DNA from: Fodinicola acaciae
Lineage (GTDB): Bacteria > Actinomycetota > Actinomycetes > Mycobacteriales > HKI-0501
DNA: 64,000 nt
Direction: 5' to 3'
Assembly (NCBI RefSeq): GCF_010993745.1
Contig: NZ_WOTN01000004.1
Span: 124,001 to 188,000 of the forward strand
Part shown: in pieces, positions 44,955-54,602 of the stretch
Layout of the letters: each line of letters starts with the position of its first letter
Numbering within the stretch: position 1 is the first letter of the stretch
Program-made: the position numbers and the translations under genes
The notes under the pieces: generated by a model
Told to the model about the DNA's origin: nothing
Database searches by the model: none
The model's input: the letters and a program-made list of their open reading frames with translations, nothing else

Positions 44955-46148
44955 TCATTCGTGCGTGCAGGTGCGCGTGGAGACAGGGGTGGTGAGCCGG
45001 GAGGCGGCGTCGACGACCGGCTGCGCCTCCTTGGCGGTCAGCGCGAAGCCCGTGTCGGCGTCGTCCAGCGACGCGGCGAAGACCACGCCGTAAACCTGGC
45101 CGTCGGTGCTCATCAGCGGACCGCCGGAGTTGCCGCCGATCACCTGGGCGCGCAGCGAGTAGATGTCGCGCGTGACGCGCTGCGACTTGTAGATGTCGGG
45201 TCCATACAGCGAGCGGTTGTCCCGGATCCGCGCGGGAGTCGCCGTGTAGCCGCCGTCGGCCGGATAGCCGAGCACGATCGCGTCGGCGCCGTTGGACGCC
45301 GAGTCGTCGAAGGTGAGTTTCTTGGCGGCCAGGTCCGGCACGTACAGCACCGCGAGGTCGCGCTCGGGGTCGAAGTAGACGACGTTGGCGTCCAGCCGGT
45401 GGCCCTGCTTGTCGATGACGTGCAGGTTTTCGGTGACGCCGGCGACCACGTGCGCGTTGGTGAGCACGTGCTGCGGCGAGATGACGAAGCTGGAGCCCTC
45501 CAGCTGCTTGCCGCAGCTCGGTGCGTCGCCGACCACCTTGACGACCGACTCCCACGAGTTGAGCACGACCCGAGACCTGGCCAATGCCGCGTCCGGCGCG
45601 TTGACGTTGGGGACCTTGGTCGGGGTCAGGGGGTCGAAGATGTCCGGGAACTCGCCGGAGTCGATGATGTCGGCGAAGTTCATGTAGAGCTGCCGCACCG
45701 GCGGCGGTACGACGCCGTTCACCGCCGGGATGATCGCCGAGTGCCTGACCTGGTATGACAAACCCGGAAACGGCGCGCGGGCGAGCGGCACGGCGACCAT
45801 CCAGCCGACCAGCAGCACCGCGATCACCGACAGGCCGGCACCGGCGACGCTGTCCACCGCGCGCGCACCGTGGTTGTGCAGCCGGTCGCGCAATGCGGAG
45901 CCGAGGATCACCGCGAGCGCCTGTCCGGCACTGGCGACGAGGAACACGACGACCAGGGCCAGTACGAGCCGCCACAGCTGGTCGTTGACCCGCTCGGCGA
46001 GCAGCGGCGCCAGCTGCAGGCCGAGCAACGCGCCACCGATGAAGCCGACGAAGGACAGCAGGCCGACGACGAAACCCTGCCGATAGCCGTTGATGGCGAA
46101 GAGGATGGCGATGACCACCAGGACGATGTCCAACACGCTGCCGGTCAC
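44955..46148 (-). CDS. marP: MarP-type membrane serine protease
   Basis: This 397-residue protein has four N-terminal transmembrane helices of the CvpA/colicin V type (about 1-120), then a trypsin-like protease domain. The triad is H in LTNAHVVAG, D in DPERDLAVLYV and S in GGNSGGPL. In M. tuberculosis MarP guards pH balance during acid stress. Two Cys (SCGKQ and TRTCTHE) may form the regulatory disulfide. GTG at 46148 is chosen since it opens the first helix; its position overlaps the NUDIX stop (GTGA). Confidence 0.9.
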   Translation of the reverse strand: MTGSVLDIVLVVIAILFAINGYRQGFVVGLLSFVGFIGGALLGLQLAPLLAERVNDQLWRLVLALVVVFLVASAGQALAVILGSALRDRLHNHGARAVDSVAGAGLSVIAVLLVGWMVAVPLARAPFPGLSYQVRHSAIIPAVNGVVPPPVRQLYMNFADIIDSGEFPDIFDPLTPTKVPNVNAPDAALARSRVVLNSWESVVKVVGDAPSCGKQLEGSSFVISPQHVLTNAHVVAGVTENLHVIDKQGHRLDANVVYFDPERDLAVLYVPDLAAKKLTFDDSASNGADAIVLGYPADGGYTATPARIRDNRSLYGPDIYKSQRVTRDIYSLRAQVIGGNSGGPLMSTDGQVYGVVFAASLDDADTGFALTAKEAQPVVDAASRLTTPVSTRTCTHE

Positions 46149-46846
46149 CGGCGTCCCTCCTCGAGCCCGCGGTCTCTCGCCGTAGATGGAACGTCCCGGA
46201 CCCGCTCGGCGTGCCACGGTACGGTCCAACCGCCCAGATCCAGCAGCGCGGCCACCAGAAACCCGGTGAACCCCCACACCAGCATGCCGCGCACCTGGAA
46301 GCCCGGCCCCTGGTAGCCGGACGGATGGCGGACCATCACGCGGTTGGCCGGGTCGGCCAGCTCCGACACCGGTACGCGGGTCACCGTGGCGACCTCTGCG
46401 GCGTGCACCGGCGCCACCGGATGCGGCCGCTGCCACCACGCCAGCACCGGCGTGACCAGGAACTTCGACACCGGCACCGGCAGTGGCCGGAGCTGACCCA
46501 GCACCCGTACGGTCGTGGTGTCCAGGCCGGTCTCCTCGTACGCCTCACGGAGCGCGGTGTGCGCCAGGTCGCGGTCGCCGGGATCGGCGGCACCACCCGG
46601 AAACGCCGGCTGGCCGGCGTGGTTGCGCAGCGTATCGGCCCGCTGCAGGAGCAACAGGTCCGGACCTGGTACGACCCCGTCGCCGTTGGCGTCCGGCGCG
46701 TTCTCGCCGAAGAGCATCAACACGGCGGCCGTACGGCCAACCGCGGCCGTCACGCGCCGATAGTTGCTGAGCGGCCCCTCCAGGCCCTCGCCGACCGCGT
46801 CGGCGAGCTTTCGCATCCAGTCCGGCGGCTCCGCTGGTTGGCTCAT
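46145..46846 (-). CDS. CoA pyrophosphatase-type NUDIX hydrolase
   Basis: This 233-residue protein has the NuCoA motif just before the Nudix box (LLLLQRADTLRNHAGQPAFPGG, in pieces) and a Nudix box AADPGDRDLAHTALREAYEETGL in which the first Glu is Asp, a variation seen in the CoA/NUDT7 group. It likely cleaves CoA or related dinucleotides. It stands between marP and tlpA as in mycobacteria. Confidence 0.86.
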   Translation of the reverse strand: MSQPAEPPDWMRKLADAVGEGLEGPLSNYRRVTAAVGRTAAVLMLFGENAPDANGDGVVPGPDLLLLQRADTLRNHAGQPAFPGGAADPGDRDLAHTALREAYEETGLDTTTVRVLGQLRPLPVPVSKFLVTPVLAWWQRPHPVAPVHAAEVATVTRVPVSELADPANRVMVRHPSGYQGPGFQVRGMLVWGFTGFLVAALLDLGGWTVPWHAERVRDVPSTARDRGLEEGRR

Positions 46847-47379
46847 CCGACGACCACGCCGAGATACCGTTTGACCAGGTCAGCCAGCGCTTTGTCGGTC
46901 AGCACCGGACCGGCGTACAGGTAGGTCACGGCGCCTTTGGCGTCGACGAAGACGGTGACCGGCAGGTTGGCGCGACCCAGGCCGCGTTCCACCGCGGCGT
47001 TGGGGTCGAAGACGTTCGCGAACCGGATGCCGACGTCCTGAGCCGCCTGCACCGACCTCGTCGGGTCGTCTTTCGTCGCCACACCGAGCACGACGAGATT
47101 GTCGCGCGCCTTGCTGTGCAGCCGTTGGAACGCCGGCATCTCCTGGCCGCACGGTGCGCACCAGGAGGCCCACAGGTTGACGACCATCGGCCGGCCGGTG
47201 AGCCGGTCCAGGCTGACCGTCTGTCCGCTGCCGTCCATGCAGGTCACGGTGACCGCCGGCAGCTTCCCCCCGGCGGCCGGCCGCGGACACGCGGCGAAGC
47301 CGGAGCCTTGGAACGGCACGGGCGCAGCGGCGCAACCGGCCACCACGGCCACGGCGAGCATGGCCGCCAGCCACCTCAT
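46843..47379 (-). CDS. TlpA-like thioredoxin lipoprotein
   Basis: This 178-residue protein has a signal peptide ending in a lipobox (VVAGC, Cys about 17) and a thioredoxin fold with [15 protein letters not shown] (active C-x-x-C, about 78-81) and the cis-Pro loop NLPVTVFVD. It should be tethered to the outer face of the membrane and handle disulfides. The ATG at 47379 overlaps the nth stop by 4 nt (ATGA). Confidence 0.88.
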   Translation of the reverse strand: MRWLAAMLAVAVVAGCAAAPVPFQGSGFAACPRPAAGGKLPAVTVTCMDGSGQTVSLDRLTGRPMVVNLWASWCAPCGQEMPAFQRLHSKARDNLVVLGVATKDDPTRSVQAAQDVGIRFANVFDPNAAVERGLGRANLPVTVFVDAKGAVTYLYAGPVLTDKALADLVKRYLGVVVG

Positions 47380-48128
47380 GGCTTGACCATCGCCGCCAGT
47401 TCCTCGACGCGCGGGCCTTTGAGCAGCTTGACGGCGTCGGCGTACGCGGTCGGACCGGTGCCGTACGACGGACACAGCGACGCCAGGGTGCAGGCGCCAC
47501 AGGCCGGCTTGCGCGCGTGGCAGACCCGGCGGCCGTGGAAGATCACCCGGTGCGACAGCATCGTCCAGTCCTTGCGCGGGATCAGCTCGCCGACGAGGTG
47601 CTCGACCTTGACCGGGTCCTCCTCGGCGGTCCAGCCGAACCGGCGGACCAGCCGGCCGAAGTGCGTGTCGACGGTGATGCCCGGCACGTCGAAGGCGTTG
47701 CCGAGGATGACGTTGGCGGTCTTGCGGCCGACGCCCGGCAGGGTGACCAGGTCGGCCAGCCGGCCCGGCACCTGTCCGTCGTACCTCTCCACCAGCGCCT
47801 GGCCGAGCTTGATCAGCGAGGAGGTCTTGTTGCGGTAGAAACCGGTCGGCCGGATCATCTCCTCCAGCTCGACCCGGTCGGCGCCGGCGTAGTCGGCGGC
47901 CGACCGATAGCGCTCGAACAGCGCCGGGGTCGTCTCGTTGACCCGCTTGTCGGTGCATTGCGCGGACAGGATGGTCGCCACCGCCAGCTCCAGCGGCGTG
48001 CGAAAGTCCAGCTCACAGTGCGCGTCGGGATGCGTCTCAGCGAGGATCTTGTGCATCTTGCGGGCCCGGCGGGTGAGCGCCAGCGCCGACTCCGGCTTGG
48101 TTTTGGCGGGGCTGACGACACCAGTCAC
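47376..48128 (-). CDS. nth: Endonuclease III (Nth)
   Basis: This 250-residue DNA glycosylase/AP lyase has the helix-hairpin-helix [13 protein letters not shown] with catalytic Lys (about 127-139), VDTHFGRL with catalytic Asp (about 150), and a 4Fe-4S loop C-x6-C-x2-C-x5-C ([17 protein letters not shown]). It repairs oxidised pyrimidines. It starts the nth-tlpA-NUDIX-marP chain. The 180-bp gap to crp carries both promoters. Confidence 0.95.
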   Translation of the reverse strand: MTGVVSPAKTKPESALALTRRARKMHKILAETHPDAHCELDFRTPLELAVATILSAQCTDKRVNETTPALFERYRSAADYAGADRVELEEMIRPTGFYRNKTSSLIKLGQALVERYDGQVPGRLADLVTLPGVGRKTANVILGNAFDVPGITVDTHFGRLVRRFGWTAEEDPVKVEHLVGELIPRKDWTMLSHRVIFHGRRVCHARKPACGACTLASLCPSYGTGPTAYADAVKLLKGPRVEELAAMVKP

Positions 48129-48307
48129 CTTGCAGAGCCTACGGCGGGGATACGACAGAATGCCGGGCCGGGGGTGGCCGACGACATAGGCTCAAGTGGC
48201 CACATTCCACCCGCCGGAGCGTGCCTAACCGCACATGCCGGCGGAAAGAGCCCTAGACTCACGGCGCGGTCTCTCGATGATCGTTCACAGCACGCGGAGG
48301 TGCGGAC

Positions 48308-48982
48308 ATGGAGGAAGTGCTCGCGCGGGCGGGTCTGTTCCAGGGGGTTGACCCGGAAGCGGCCGAGGCGCTGGCAGCTCAGCTGGAGCATCTCGACGCG
48401 CCACGCGGCCAGGTCATCTTCTCCGAGGGGGACCCCGGCGACAGTCTCTACATCGTGGAGTCCGGCAAGGTCAAGGTCGGCCGCCGGGCCGCCGACGGCC
48501 GGGAGAACATGATCGCCGTGTTCGGTCCGAGCGACATGTTCGGCGAGCTGTCCCTGTTCGACCCGGGCCCGCGCACCGGTACGGCGGTCGCGGTGACCGA
48601 CGCGCGCATCGCGCGGCTGCGCCAGCAGGCGTTGCGGCCGTGGATCACCAATCGGCCGGAGATCGCCGAGCAGCTGCTGCGCGTACTGGCCCGCCGGCTG
48701 CGGCGTACGAACGACGCGCTGGCCGACCTGATCTTCACCGACGTGCCCGGCCGGGTCGCCAAGAACCTGCTGCAGATGGCCGCGCGGTTCGGCTCGCGCG
48801 AAGGCAACACGCTGCGCGTCACGCACGACCTCACGCAGGAGGAGCTGGCGCAGCTGGTCGGCGCGTCCCGCGAGACTGTCAACAAGGCGCTCGCCGACTT
48901 CGCCTCCCGCGGCTGGCTGCGGCTGGAGGGCAAGAGCGTCGTGCTGCTCGACCACGAGCGGCTGGCCCGCCGCGCTCGCTAG
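48308..48982 (+). CDS. crp: Crp/Fnr family cAMP receptor protein
   Basis: This 224-residue protein is very close to actinobacterial Crp: cyclic-nucleotide pocket [20 protein letters not shown] (about 79-98), then a long dimer helix and an HTH ([24 protein letters not shown], about 178-201). It is a global regulator. A weak TAGACT -10 lies at 48254-48259. ATG at 48308 has a GGAGG at 48296-48300. Confidence 0.95.
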   Translation: MEEVLARAGLFQGVDPEAAEALAAQLEHLDAPRGQVIFSEGDPGDSLYIVESGKVKVGRRAADGRENMIAVFGPSDMFGELSLFDPGPRTGTAVAVTDARIARLRQQALRPWITNRPEIAEQLLRVLARRLRRTNDALADLIFTDVPGRVAKNLLQMAARFGSREGNTLRVTHDLTQEELAQLVGASRETVNKALADFASRGWLRLEGKSVVLLDHERLARRAR

Positions 48983-49021
48983 CGGTCCAGTTCCGGGCAA
49001 CCGGATGCGGAGGACGCCAGG

Positions 49022-50401
49022 TCAGTTGTTGACGATGAGTACGGCCGTGACGATCGCGCCGACGATGATGCCGGCGGCGACCACGATGCCGGCGGTGATC
49101 AGGATCAGCTGGCCGTTGCTGAACCTGTCCAGGAACGACTCGCTCTGCGCCGGCGGCGGCGGCGCCGGATGCGCGGTCACCGAGTACGGCTGGGACGGCG
49201 GGCCGACCGGAGGCGGCGGCGCCGGATAGCCGCCGGGCCGGCCACCGGCGGACACCGGCCGGTGCGGCGGACCAGGCGGCACCGGAGGAACGCGTGGCGG
49301 GCCTTGTGGCGGATACGGTCCCGGCGTACGGAACTGCGGCGGACGCACCTGCTGCGGCGGCTGTGGATAACCCGGCGCGCGTACCAGCGGACCAGGCACC
49401 GGAATGCGGCCGGTCGGAGCCGTCTGCGGCACCTGAACCGGCGAGGGCGAGGGTGACGGTGGCGCGCTCGGCGGTCCGCTCACCACCGCCGGACTCGCGA
49501 CCGGCGACGGCGGATGCGCCGACGGCGGCGAGGTCTTGTGCAACGACGTCGTCGACCCCGGCGGCGGCAGCGACAGCGACTCCAGCGCATAGCGGAGCTC
49601 TTCGGCGCTCTCGTACCGGTCGTCGACGTGGCTGGCCATCGCGTGCCGCAGCACGTCCACGAACTCCACCGCGACACCGTCGATGTCGGGGATCGGCCGG
49701 TCCTGCAGCATCACGACGGTGGCCAACGACGGCGTTCCGGTGGCCGGCCACCGCGGCGGGCGGCCGGTCAGCAGCGCGTAAAGCGTCGCGCCGAGCGAGT
49801 AGACATCGGCGGCCGCGGTCGGATGCCGGTCGGCCTTGAAGACCTCCGGCGCCGAGTACGCCGGGGTCAGCGCGTCGAGTGCCAACGACGTGTAGCGCTG
49901 CGAGTGCAGCATCGACGCCAACCCGAAGTCGGCCAGTCCCGGCTCGCCGAACGCGCGGATCAGGATGTTGCCCGGTTTCACGTCGCGGTGCAGGATGCCG
50001 GCGCTGTGTGCGGCCGACAGGGCGCGCGCGATCTTGACACCGACATCACGTACGCGCCGCTCCTCCAGCGGCCCCTGGCGCTTCAGCAACGCGGCGAAGG
50101 AACCGCCGGTGCACAGCTCCATGACCAAGTACGGGTGGTGGTCGCCGGTCACGCCGGCGTCGTACACCGGCACGATGTGCGGATGCGCGGACAGCCGGCC
50201 GGCCGCCTGCGCCTCGCGGAGGAACCGCCGCCGGTCGCGCTCGTCGTCGACCGACCGCGTGTCGATCTTCAGCGCGACCTCACGGCCGATCGAGGTCTGG
50301 GTGGCGACGTAGACCGTCGCGTATCCCCCGCGGGCCAGCACCCGAAGGTTGCTGTAGCCGGGAACCGGCGAGATCGGGACCCGGCCGGTCGGTCCGGTCA
50401 C
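49022..50401 (-). CDS. Ser/Thr protein kinase (STPK), membrane bound
   Basis: This 459-residue protein has an N-terminal Hanks-type kinase: Gly loop LARGGYATVY, VALKID (Lys), HRDVKPGNIL (catalytic loop), ADFGLA (DFG), and YSAPEVF (APE-type). A Pro-rich linker (about 285-420) leads to one transmembrane helix (LILITAGIVVAAGIIVGAIVTAVLIV) that ends just before the C terminus. No sensor domain follows, so it is a PknA/B-like kinase without PASTA. Start overlaps the tetR stop (GTGA). Confidence 0.92.
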   Translation of the reverse strand: MTGPTGRVPISPVPGYSNLRVLARGGYATVYVATQTSIGREVALKIDTRSVDDERDRRRFLREAQAAGRLSAHPHIVPVYDAGVTGDHHPYLVMELCTGGSFAALLKRQGPLEERRVRDVGVKIARALSAAHSAGILHRDVKPGNILIRAFGEPGLADFGLASMLHSQRYTSLALDALTPAYSAPEVFKADRHPTAAADVYSLGATLYALLTGRPPRWPATGTPSLATVVMLQDRPIPDIDGVAVEFVDVLRHAMASHVDDRYESAEELRYALESLSLPPPGSTTSLHKTSPPSAHPPSPVASPAVVSGPPSAPPSPSPSPVQVPQTAPTGRIPVPGPLVRAPGYPQPPQQVRPPQFRTPGPYPPQGPPRVPPVPPGPPHRPVSAGGRPGGYPAPPPPVGPPSQPYSVTAHPAPPPPAQSESFLDRFSNGQLILITAGIVVAAGIIVGAIVTAVLIVNN

Positions 50402-51087
50402 TCCTGCAACCAGGGAAGCGGCTCGTCCGGATCAAGCTCGAGCCCGCGGTCGCGCAGGGCGCCGCCGATGCTGCGCAGGATGCTGCCGTTGATCAGGTCG
50501 GCGATGCCCTGCCGGTCCATCGTCCGGTGCTCCAGCCACCAGTTGCCGACCGACTCGACGAAGCCGACCACCCCGAAGGCCATCGCGTCGACCAGCTCGT
50601 CGTCGGTGCCTTCGTGCCGCAGGAAGCGGTGGAACATCGTCGCGATGTGGGTGGCGAGCGCACTCTTCATGTTGTCGACGACGTCCGCGCCGGTCCTGGT
50701 GAACGCCGCGTACTGCACGACGAAACGATACAGATGCGGGTGTTTTTCCAGGAACTGCAGGTAGGTGTCCACGGTCTGGCTGACCAGCTCGCGGGCCGAC
50801 CCGACCTCGGACAACCGCGCGGTCAGCTGCTCGACCAGCATGCGTACGGCCCGCTCGGAGATCGCGCGGTGCAGGTCCTGCTTGTCCTTGAAGTGCCGAT
50901 AGAGGATCGGCCGCGCCACTCCGGCGAGGTCGGCGATCTGCGCCGTCGACGCGTCCGGACCGAACTCCTCGACCGCTGAGGTCGCCACCTCGACGAACTC
51001 GGCGCGCCGCTGAGCCCGGTGGTTGTCCCAGCGGGACCGGCGACCATCCACCCGGCCACCGGTTTTGCGCTCGACCGTACCCGCCAT
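50398..51087 (-). CDS. TetR family regulator
   Basis: This 229-residue protein has the TetR HTH (FVEVATSAVEEFGPDASTAQIADLAGVARPILYRHFKDKQDLHRAI, about 30-75) and a helical ligand domain. ATG at 51087 is used. It is divergent from nagZ with 52 bp between, so it is a candidate regulator of the wall-sugar cluster, or it regulates a gene elsewhere; the next gene in its operon is the kinase. Confidence 0.9.
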   Translation of the reverse strand: MAGTVERKTGGRVDGRRSRWDNHRAQRRAEFVEVATSAVEEFGPDASTAQIADLAGVARPILYRHFKDKQDLHRAISERAVRMLVEQLTARLSEVGSARELVSQTVDTYLQFLEKHPHLYRFVVQYAAFTRTGADVVDNMKSALATHIATMFHRFLRHEGTDDELVDAMAFGVVGFVESVGNWWLEHRTMDRQGIADLINGSILRSIGGALRDRGLELDPDEPLPWLQE

Positions 51088-51124
51088 CAACCCACCATAA
51101 CGAAGGGGACAATGACTCCGCTTC

Positions 51125-51138
51125 GATAAGGTCCTATC
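51125..51138. promoter_or_regulatory. Possible TetR operator
   Basis: GATAAG (51125-51130) and CCTATC (51133-51138) make an imperfect inverted repeat in the 52-bp divergent gap, 1 nt before the nagZ start. It is short and has one mismatch, so it is a weak candidate. Confidence 0.3.
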
Positions 51139-51139
51139 A

Positions 51140-52672
51140 ATGGATTCCATGACGGTGGCGCAGAAGGTCGGACAGCTTTTCGTGGCGCCAGTTGGCCGGC
51201 ACTCGCCGACCGCGCTCCGGTTGCCGCCTGACCAGCGCAGCGGCGCGGTGCACGTCGACACGGTGGCCGCGACCTGCGAGTTGGTCGAGCGGTACGGCCT
51301 CGGCGGCGTCTGCTATTTCCCCTCGCGGGCCGGCGGCGACGACCTCGACACGGTCGCCGAGCTGACCCGCGCCGTCCAGCACGCCGCCGACGTGCCGCTC
51401 CTGGTCGCGACCGACCAGGAAGGCGGCACGGTCGCGCGGCTTCGCGTGCCGGAGCTGGCGGTGCCCGGTGCGATGGCGCTGGCCGCGACCGGTGACACCG
51501 GCGCGGCGCGAGAGGCGGCGCGGATCATCGCCTCGGCGCTGCGTTCCCTGGGAATCAACCAGAACTACGCGCCGGTCGCGGACGTCAACGTCGATCCGGC
51601 CAACCCGGTCATCGGCGTACGGTCCTTCGGCTCCGACCCGCAGGCGGTGGCCGCGTATGTGACCGCGCAGGTGCAGGGCTACCAGGAGTCCGGTGTCGCC
51701 GCGACGGTGAAGCATTTTCCCGGCCACGGCGACACTTCCGCGGACAGCCACGTCGGCCTGCCGGTCGTCTCGCACGACCACGACCGCTGGCGCGAGGTCG
51801 ACGCACCGCCGTTCCGGGCCGCGATCGCCGCCGGCGTCGAGGCGGTGATGACCGCTCACCTGGCCATGCCGGCGCTGGACCCGTCCGGCGAACCGGCCAC
51901 CATGTCACCGGCGATTCTCGGTGGCCTGCTGCGAAAAGAGCTCGGTTTCGACGGCATCGTCGTCACCGACGCGCTGGACATGGCCGGTGCTCGCGAGCGC
52001 CACGGCGACGCGGAGGCGGCCGTACGAGCGTTGCTCGCCGGCGCCGACCAGCTGCTGATGCCGGCCGATCTGGAGGTCGCCGTGGCGGCGGTCATCGAGG
52101 CGGTGGAGTCCGGCCGCGTGTCGATGGAACGGCTCGACGAGTCCGTACGGCGTGTGCTGACTCTCAAACGAAAACTCGGACTCTTCGACGGCCTGCATTA
52201 CGAGGTCGACAGTCCGACGCATCCCGGCGGCGCGCTGCGACTCGCGCTCGCCGGTGTCACGACCGTCGGAGATTTCCAGCCACTCAACGGATCCGTCGCA
52301 CTGGTCGGCTGTCTCGGCACCGGTGCCGACGCGTTGTCGGGCGCACTCGGCGCGACCAAGACGGTCGACACCGGCAGCGATCCAGACGCGGAAACCGTTA
52401 CCGCCGCTGCGCAAGCCGCGAGCGGCTGCGACCGCGCCGTCGTCGTCACCCGGTCGGCGTGGCGGTGGCCGGGCCAGAAAGCGTTGCTGGACGCGATAAA
52501 CGTGCCGTTCGTCGGCGTCGCCATCCGCGAGCCGTACGACGCCGGTCTCGCCTCGCGCGCGCGGAGCTGGGTCCTCAGCTATGGCGACGACGCGCTGGCG
52601 ATCGAGGCACTGGGATGGGTCCTGACCGGCCACGCCACCGCCGGTGGCCGGCTGCCGGTCGACCTGCCGTGA
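51140..52672 (+). CDS. nagZ: GH3 beta-N-acetylglucosaminidase (NagZ)
   Basis: This 510-residue protein has the GH3 catalytic domain with ATDQEGGTVARL (about 90), the NagZ motif KHFPGHGDTSADSH (about 191-204; the His and Asp act as general acid/base) and VVTDALDMAGA with the Asp nucleophile (about 272). A C-terminal domain (about 370-510) follows. No signal peptide is seen, so it works in the cytoplasm. It releases GlcNAc from muropeptide fragments. Its stop overlaps the namZ start (GTGA). Confidence 0.93.
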   Translation: MDSMTVAQKVGQLFVAPVGRHSPTALRLPPDQRSGAVHVDTVAATCELVERYGLGGVCYFPSRAGGDDLDTVAELTRAVQHAADVPLLVATDQEGGTVARLRVPELAVPGAMALAATGDTGAAREAARIIASALRSLGINQNYAPVADVNVDPANPVIGVRSFGSDPQAVAAYVTAQVQGYQESGVAATVKHFPGHGDTSADSHVGLPVVSHDHDRWREVDAPPFRAAIAAGVEAVMTAHLAMPALDPSGEPATMSPAILGGLLRKELGFDGIVVTDALDMAGARERHGDAEAAVRALLAGADQLLMPADLEVAVAAVIEAVESGRVSMERLDESVRRVLTLKRKLGLFDGLHYEVDSPTHPGGALRLALAGVTTVGDFQPLNGSVALVGCLGTGADALSGALGATKTVDTGSDPDAETVTAAAQAASGCDRAVVVTRSAWRWPGQKALLDAINVPFVGVAIREPYDAGLASRARSWVLSYGDDALAIEALGWVLTGHATAGGRLPVDLP

Positions 52673-53790
52673 GCGTACGGACCGGCATCGAGCGGCTGTG
52701 TGCTCAGCCGGACCTGCTGGCTGGTCCGGTCGGCCTGGTCACCAACCACACCGGCGTTTTGCCAGACCTGACACCAGGTGCGGTCGCCGCTTTGCGCGCA
52801 GGCGTACCACTGACCGCGCTTTTCGGTCCGGAGCATGGCATCGGTGGCACCGCGCAAGCCGGAGACAGCGAGGACGCCGACCGCGATCCGGTCACCGGAC
52901 TGCCGGTTTTCGACACGTACAAACACAAAGGCGAGGCACTCGAGGCGATGCTGGCCGCGTCCGGCGTACGCACGCTGGCCGTCGACCTGCAGGACATCGG
53001 CGCACGGTTCTACACCTACGTGTGGACGCTGCACGACCTTATGGCCGCCGCCGCTCGCGTCGGGATCGCTGTCGCCGTGCTCGATCGCCCCAATCCGATC
53101 GGCGGATTGCTTGCCGAGGGACCGTTTCTCCAGCCGGGTTGGGAGAGTTTCGTCGGCCGTACGGCGATCCCGATCCGGCACGGACTCACCTATGGCGAAC
53201 TGGCACGGACGTTCCCGATCCCGGACGTGGATCTCACCGTCGTCGAGATGACCGGCTGGCGCCGCGGCACTGTCCACAGTGGACAGCCGTGGGTCTTTCC
53301 GTCGCCGAACATGCCGACGCCGGACACGGCGCTGGTCTATCCGGGGACCGGCCTGTTCGAAGGCACCAACCTGTCCGAGGGACGCGGCACCACGCGGCCG
53401 TTCGAGATCGTCGGCGCTCCGTACGTCGACGCCGGTCTGGCGCCGGCGCTCAACGCCCTGGAGTTGCCGGGCGTACGGTTTCGTGCCCTGTCGTTTGTCC
53501 CAACATTCGGGAAACACGCCGGAGAGGCGATTTCCGGCGTACAACTGCACGTCACCGACCGGCAGGCGTTCCGGCCGGTGCGTACGGCGGTCGCGATGAT
53601 CGCCGAGATCCGCGAGCGCTATCCGGACGACTTCGGCTGGCGGCCGGCCGCATCCGGCCGCCGGCACATGATCGACCTGCTGTGGGGAAGTCCTATCCTG
53701 CGTGAGTCGGCGGCATCGGTCGACGAGCTGGTCGGGACGGTCGACTCGCCGCGATGGGCCGAGTCGTTTCTGCTGTATCCGGAGGAATAG
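52669..53790 (+). CDS. namZ: NamZ-type exo-beta-N-acetylmuramidase (DUF1343)
   Basis: This 373-residue protein is a full DUF1343 member: VGLVTNHTGV, LFGPEHGIGG, DLQDIGARFYTYVWTL, VLDRPNPIGG, PSPNMPT and YPGTGLFEGTNLSEGRGTT. In B. subtilis the family member NamZ cuts MurNAc from the end of wall fragments. No signal peptide. GTG at 52669 overlaps nagZ by 4 nt. NagZ plus NamZ would reduce MurNAc-GlcNAc chains to monosaccharides. Confidence 0.9.
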   Translation: MSVRTGIERLCAQPDLLAGPVGLVTNHTGVLPDLTPGAVAALRAGVPLTALFGPEHGIGGTAQAGDSEDADRDPVTGLPVFDTYKHKGEALEAMLAASGVRTLAVDLQDIGARFYTYVWTLHDLMAAAARVGIAVAVLDRPNPIGGLLAEGPFLQPGWESFVGRTAIPIRHGLTYGELARTFPIPDVDLTVVEMTGWRRGTVHSGQPWVFPSPNMPTPDTALVYPGTGLFEGTNLSEGRGTTRPFEIVGAPYVDAGLAPALNALELPGVRFRALSFVPTFGKHAGEAISGVQLHVTDRQAFRPVRTAVAMIAEIRERYPDDFGWRPAASGRRHMIDLLWGSPILRESAASVDELVGTVDSPRWAESFLLYPEE

Positions 53791-54486
53791 TTGAGCCGCA
53801 CGGTGCTCGCGGTCGGCGCGCATATCGGCGACATGGATCTGGCGGCCGGGCCGATGCTCGCGCAGCACGTGCTCGACGGTGGTCGTGCCGTGCTGCTCGC
53901 GCTGACGCCAGGCGAACGCGGACATCCGAAGATGTCGCCGGCCGACTACAAGATCCAGAAGATTTTCGAAGGCCGCCGGTTCGCGGCCGCGATTGGCGCC
54001 GACTTCCAGGTCTTCGACGACCAGTCGGACGGGTTTCTCGGTCTCGACGACGAGATCTGCCTGCGTGTCGCCGACGTGATCAGGGACGTGCGCGCCGACG
54101 TGGTGATCGCGCACTGGCCGCGCTCGATCCATTCCGACCACGAGAACGCGTCGCGGATCGCCGAGCGGGCTCGCTTTCTGGCCGGCCTGCCCGGCGTCGA
54201 ACGCGAGCAGCCGCGGCATCCGGTCGGATCGCTGCTCTACGCGGAAAACTGGGAGGACGCGGAGGGGTTCGCACCGACCGAATACCGGCTGGTGAGCCCG
54301 GAGGCCAAGCAGAGGTGGGCCGCCGCCATGGAGGGTCAGGCATTCGCGCGCGGTGAGACGTACGGCTTTCGTTACAACGATTACTATGCCGCTCAGCTGC
54401 GAATGCGCGGCTGCCTGGCCGGCACGGATTTCGCCTGTGCGGTGGCATCCGCGGACGGTCACCGACGGCTGGTCGAGAAGTTCTGA
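53791..54486 (+). CDS. PIG-L family deacetylase
   Basis: This 231-residue protein is a LmbE/PIG-L deacetylase. The usual AHPDDE zinc motif is AHIGDMD (about 10-16) and the third zinc ligand lies in HSDHEN (about 113). It should deacetylate an N-acetyl sugar, probably GlcNAc or MurNAc freed by NagZ/NamZ. It begins with TTG directly after the namZ stop. The substitution of P-D by I-G in the motif should be checked for activity. Confidence 0.85.
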   Translation: MSRTVLAVGAHIGDMDLAAGPMLAQHVLDGGRAVLLALTPGERGHPKMSPADYKIQKIFEGRRFAAAIGADFQVFDDQSDGFLGLDDEICLRVADVIRDVRADVVIAHWPRSIHSDHENASRIAERARFLAGLPGVEREQPRHPVGSLLYAENWEDAEGFAPTEYRLVSPEAKQRWAAAMEGQAFARGETYGFRYNDYYAAQLRMRGCLAGTDFACAVASADGHRRLVEKF

Positions 54487-54567
54487 GATTTACGAACCAT
54501 GTTCGGCGACGACTTACGCACCTCTTTACGTAAATCGTTGACATCAGTAATGACGCATCCGTAATCT
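54487..54567 (+). promoter_or_regulatory. Promoter with TTTACG operator repeats
   Basis: TTGACA (54538-54543) and TAATCT (54562-54567) are 18 nt apart and precede the GNAT gene. Upstream, GATTTACG (54487-54494), ACTTACG (about 54512) and the palindrome TTTACGTAAA (54525-54534) form three related half-sites, the last of which abuts the -35 box. This looks like a regulated promoter that separates the catabolic genes from the transporter genes. Confidence 0.65.
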
Positions 54568-54602
54568 CGCCACACGGACATCCGACGTCCGGAAGGCGGA
54601 GA

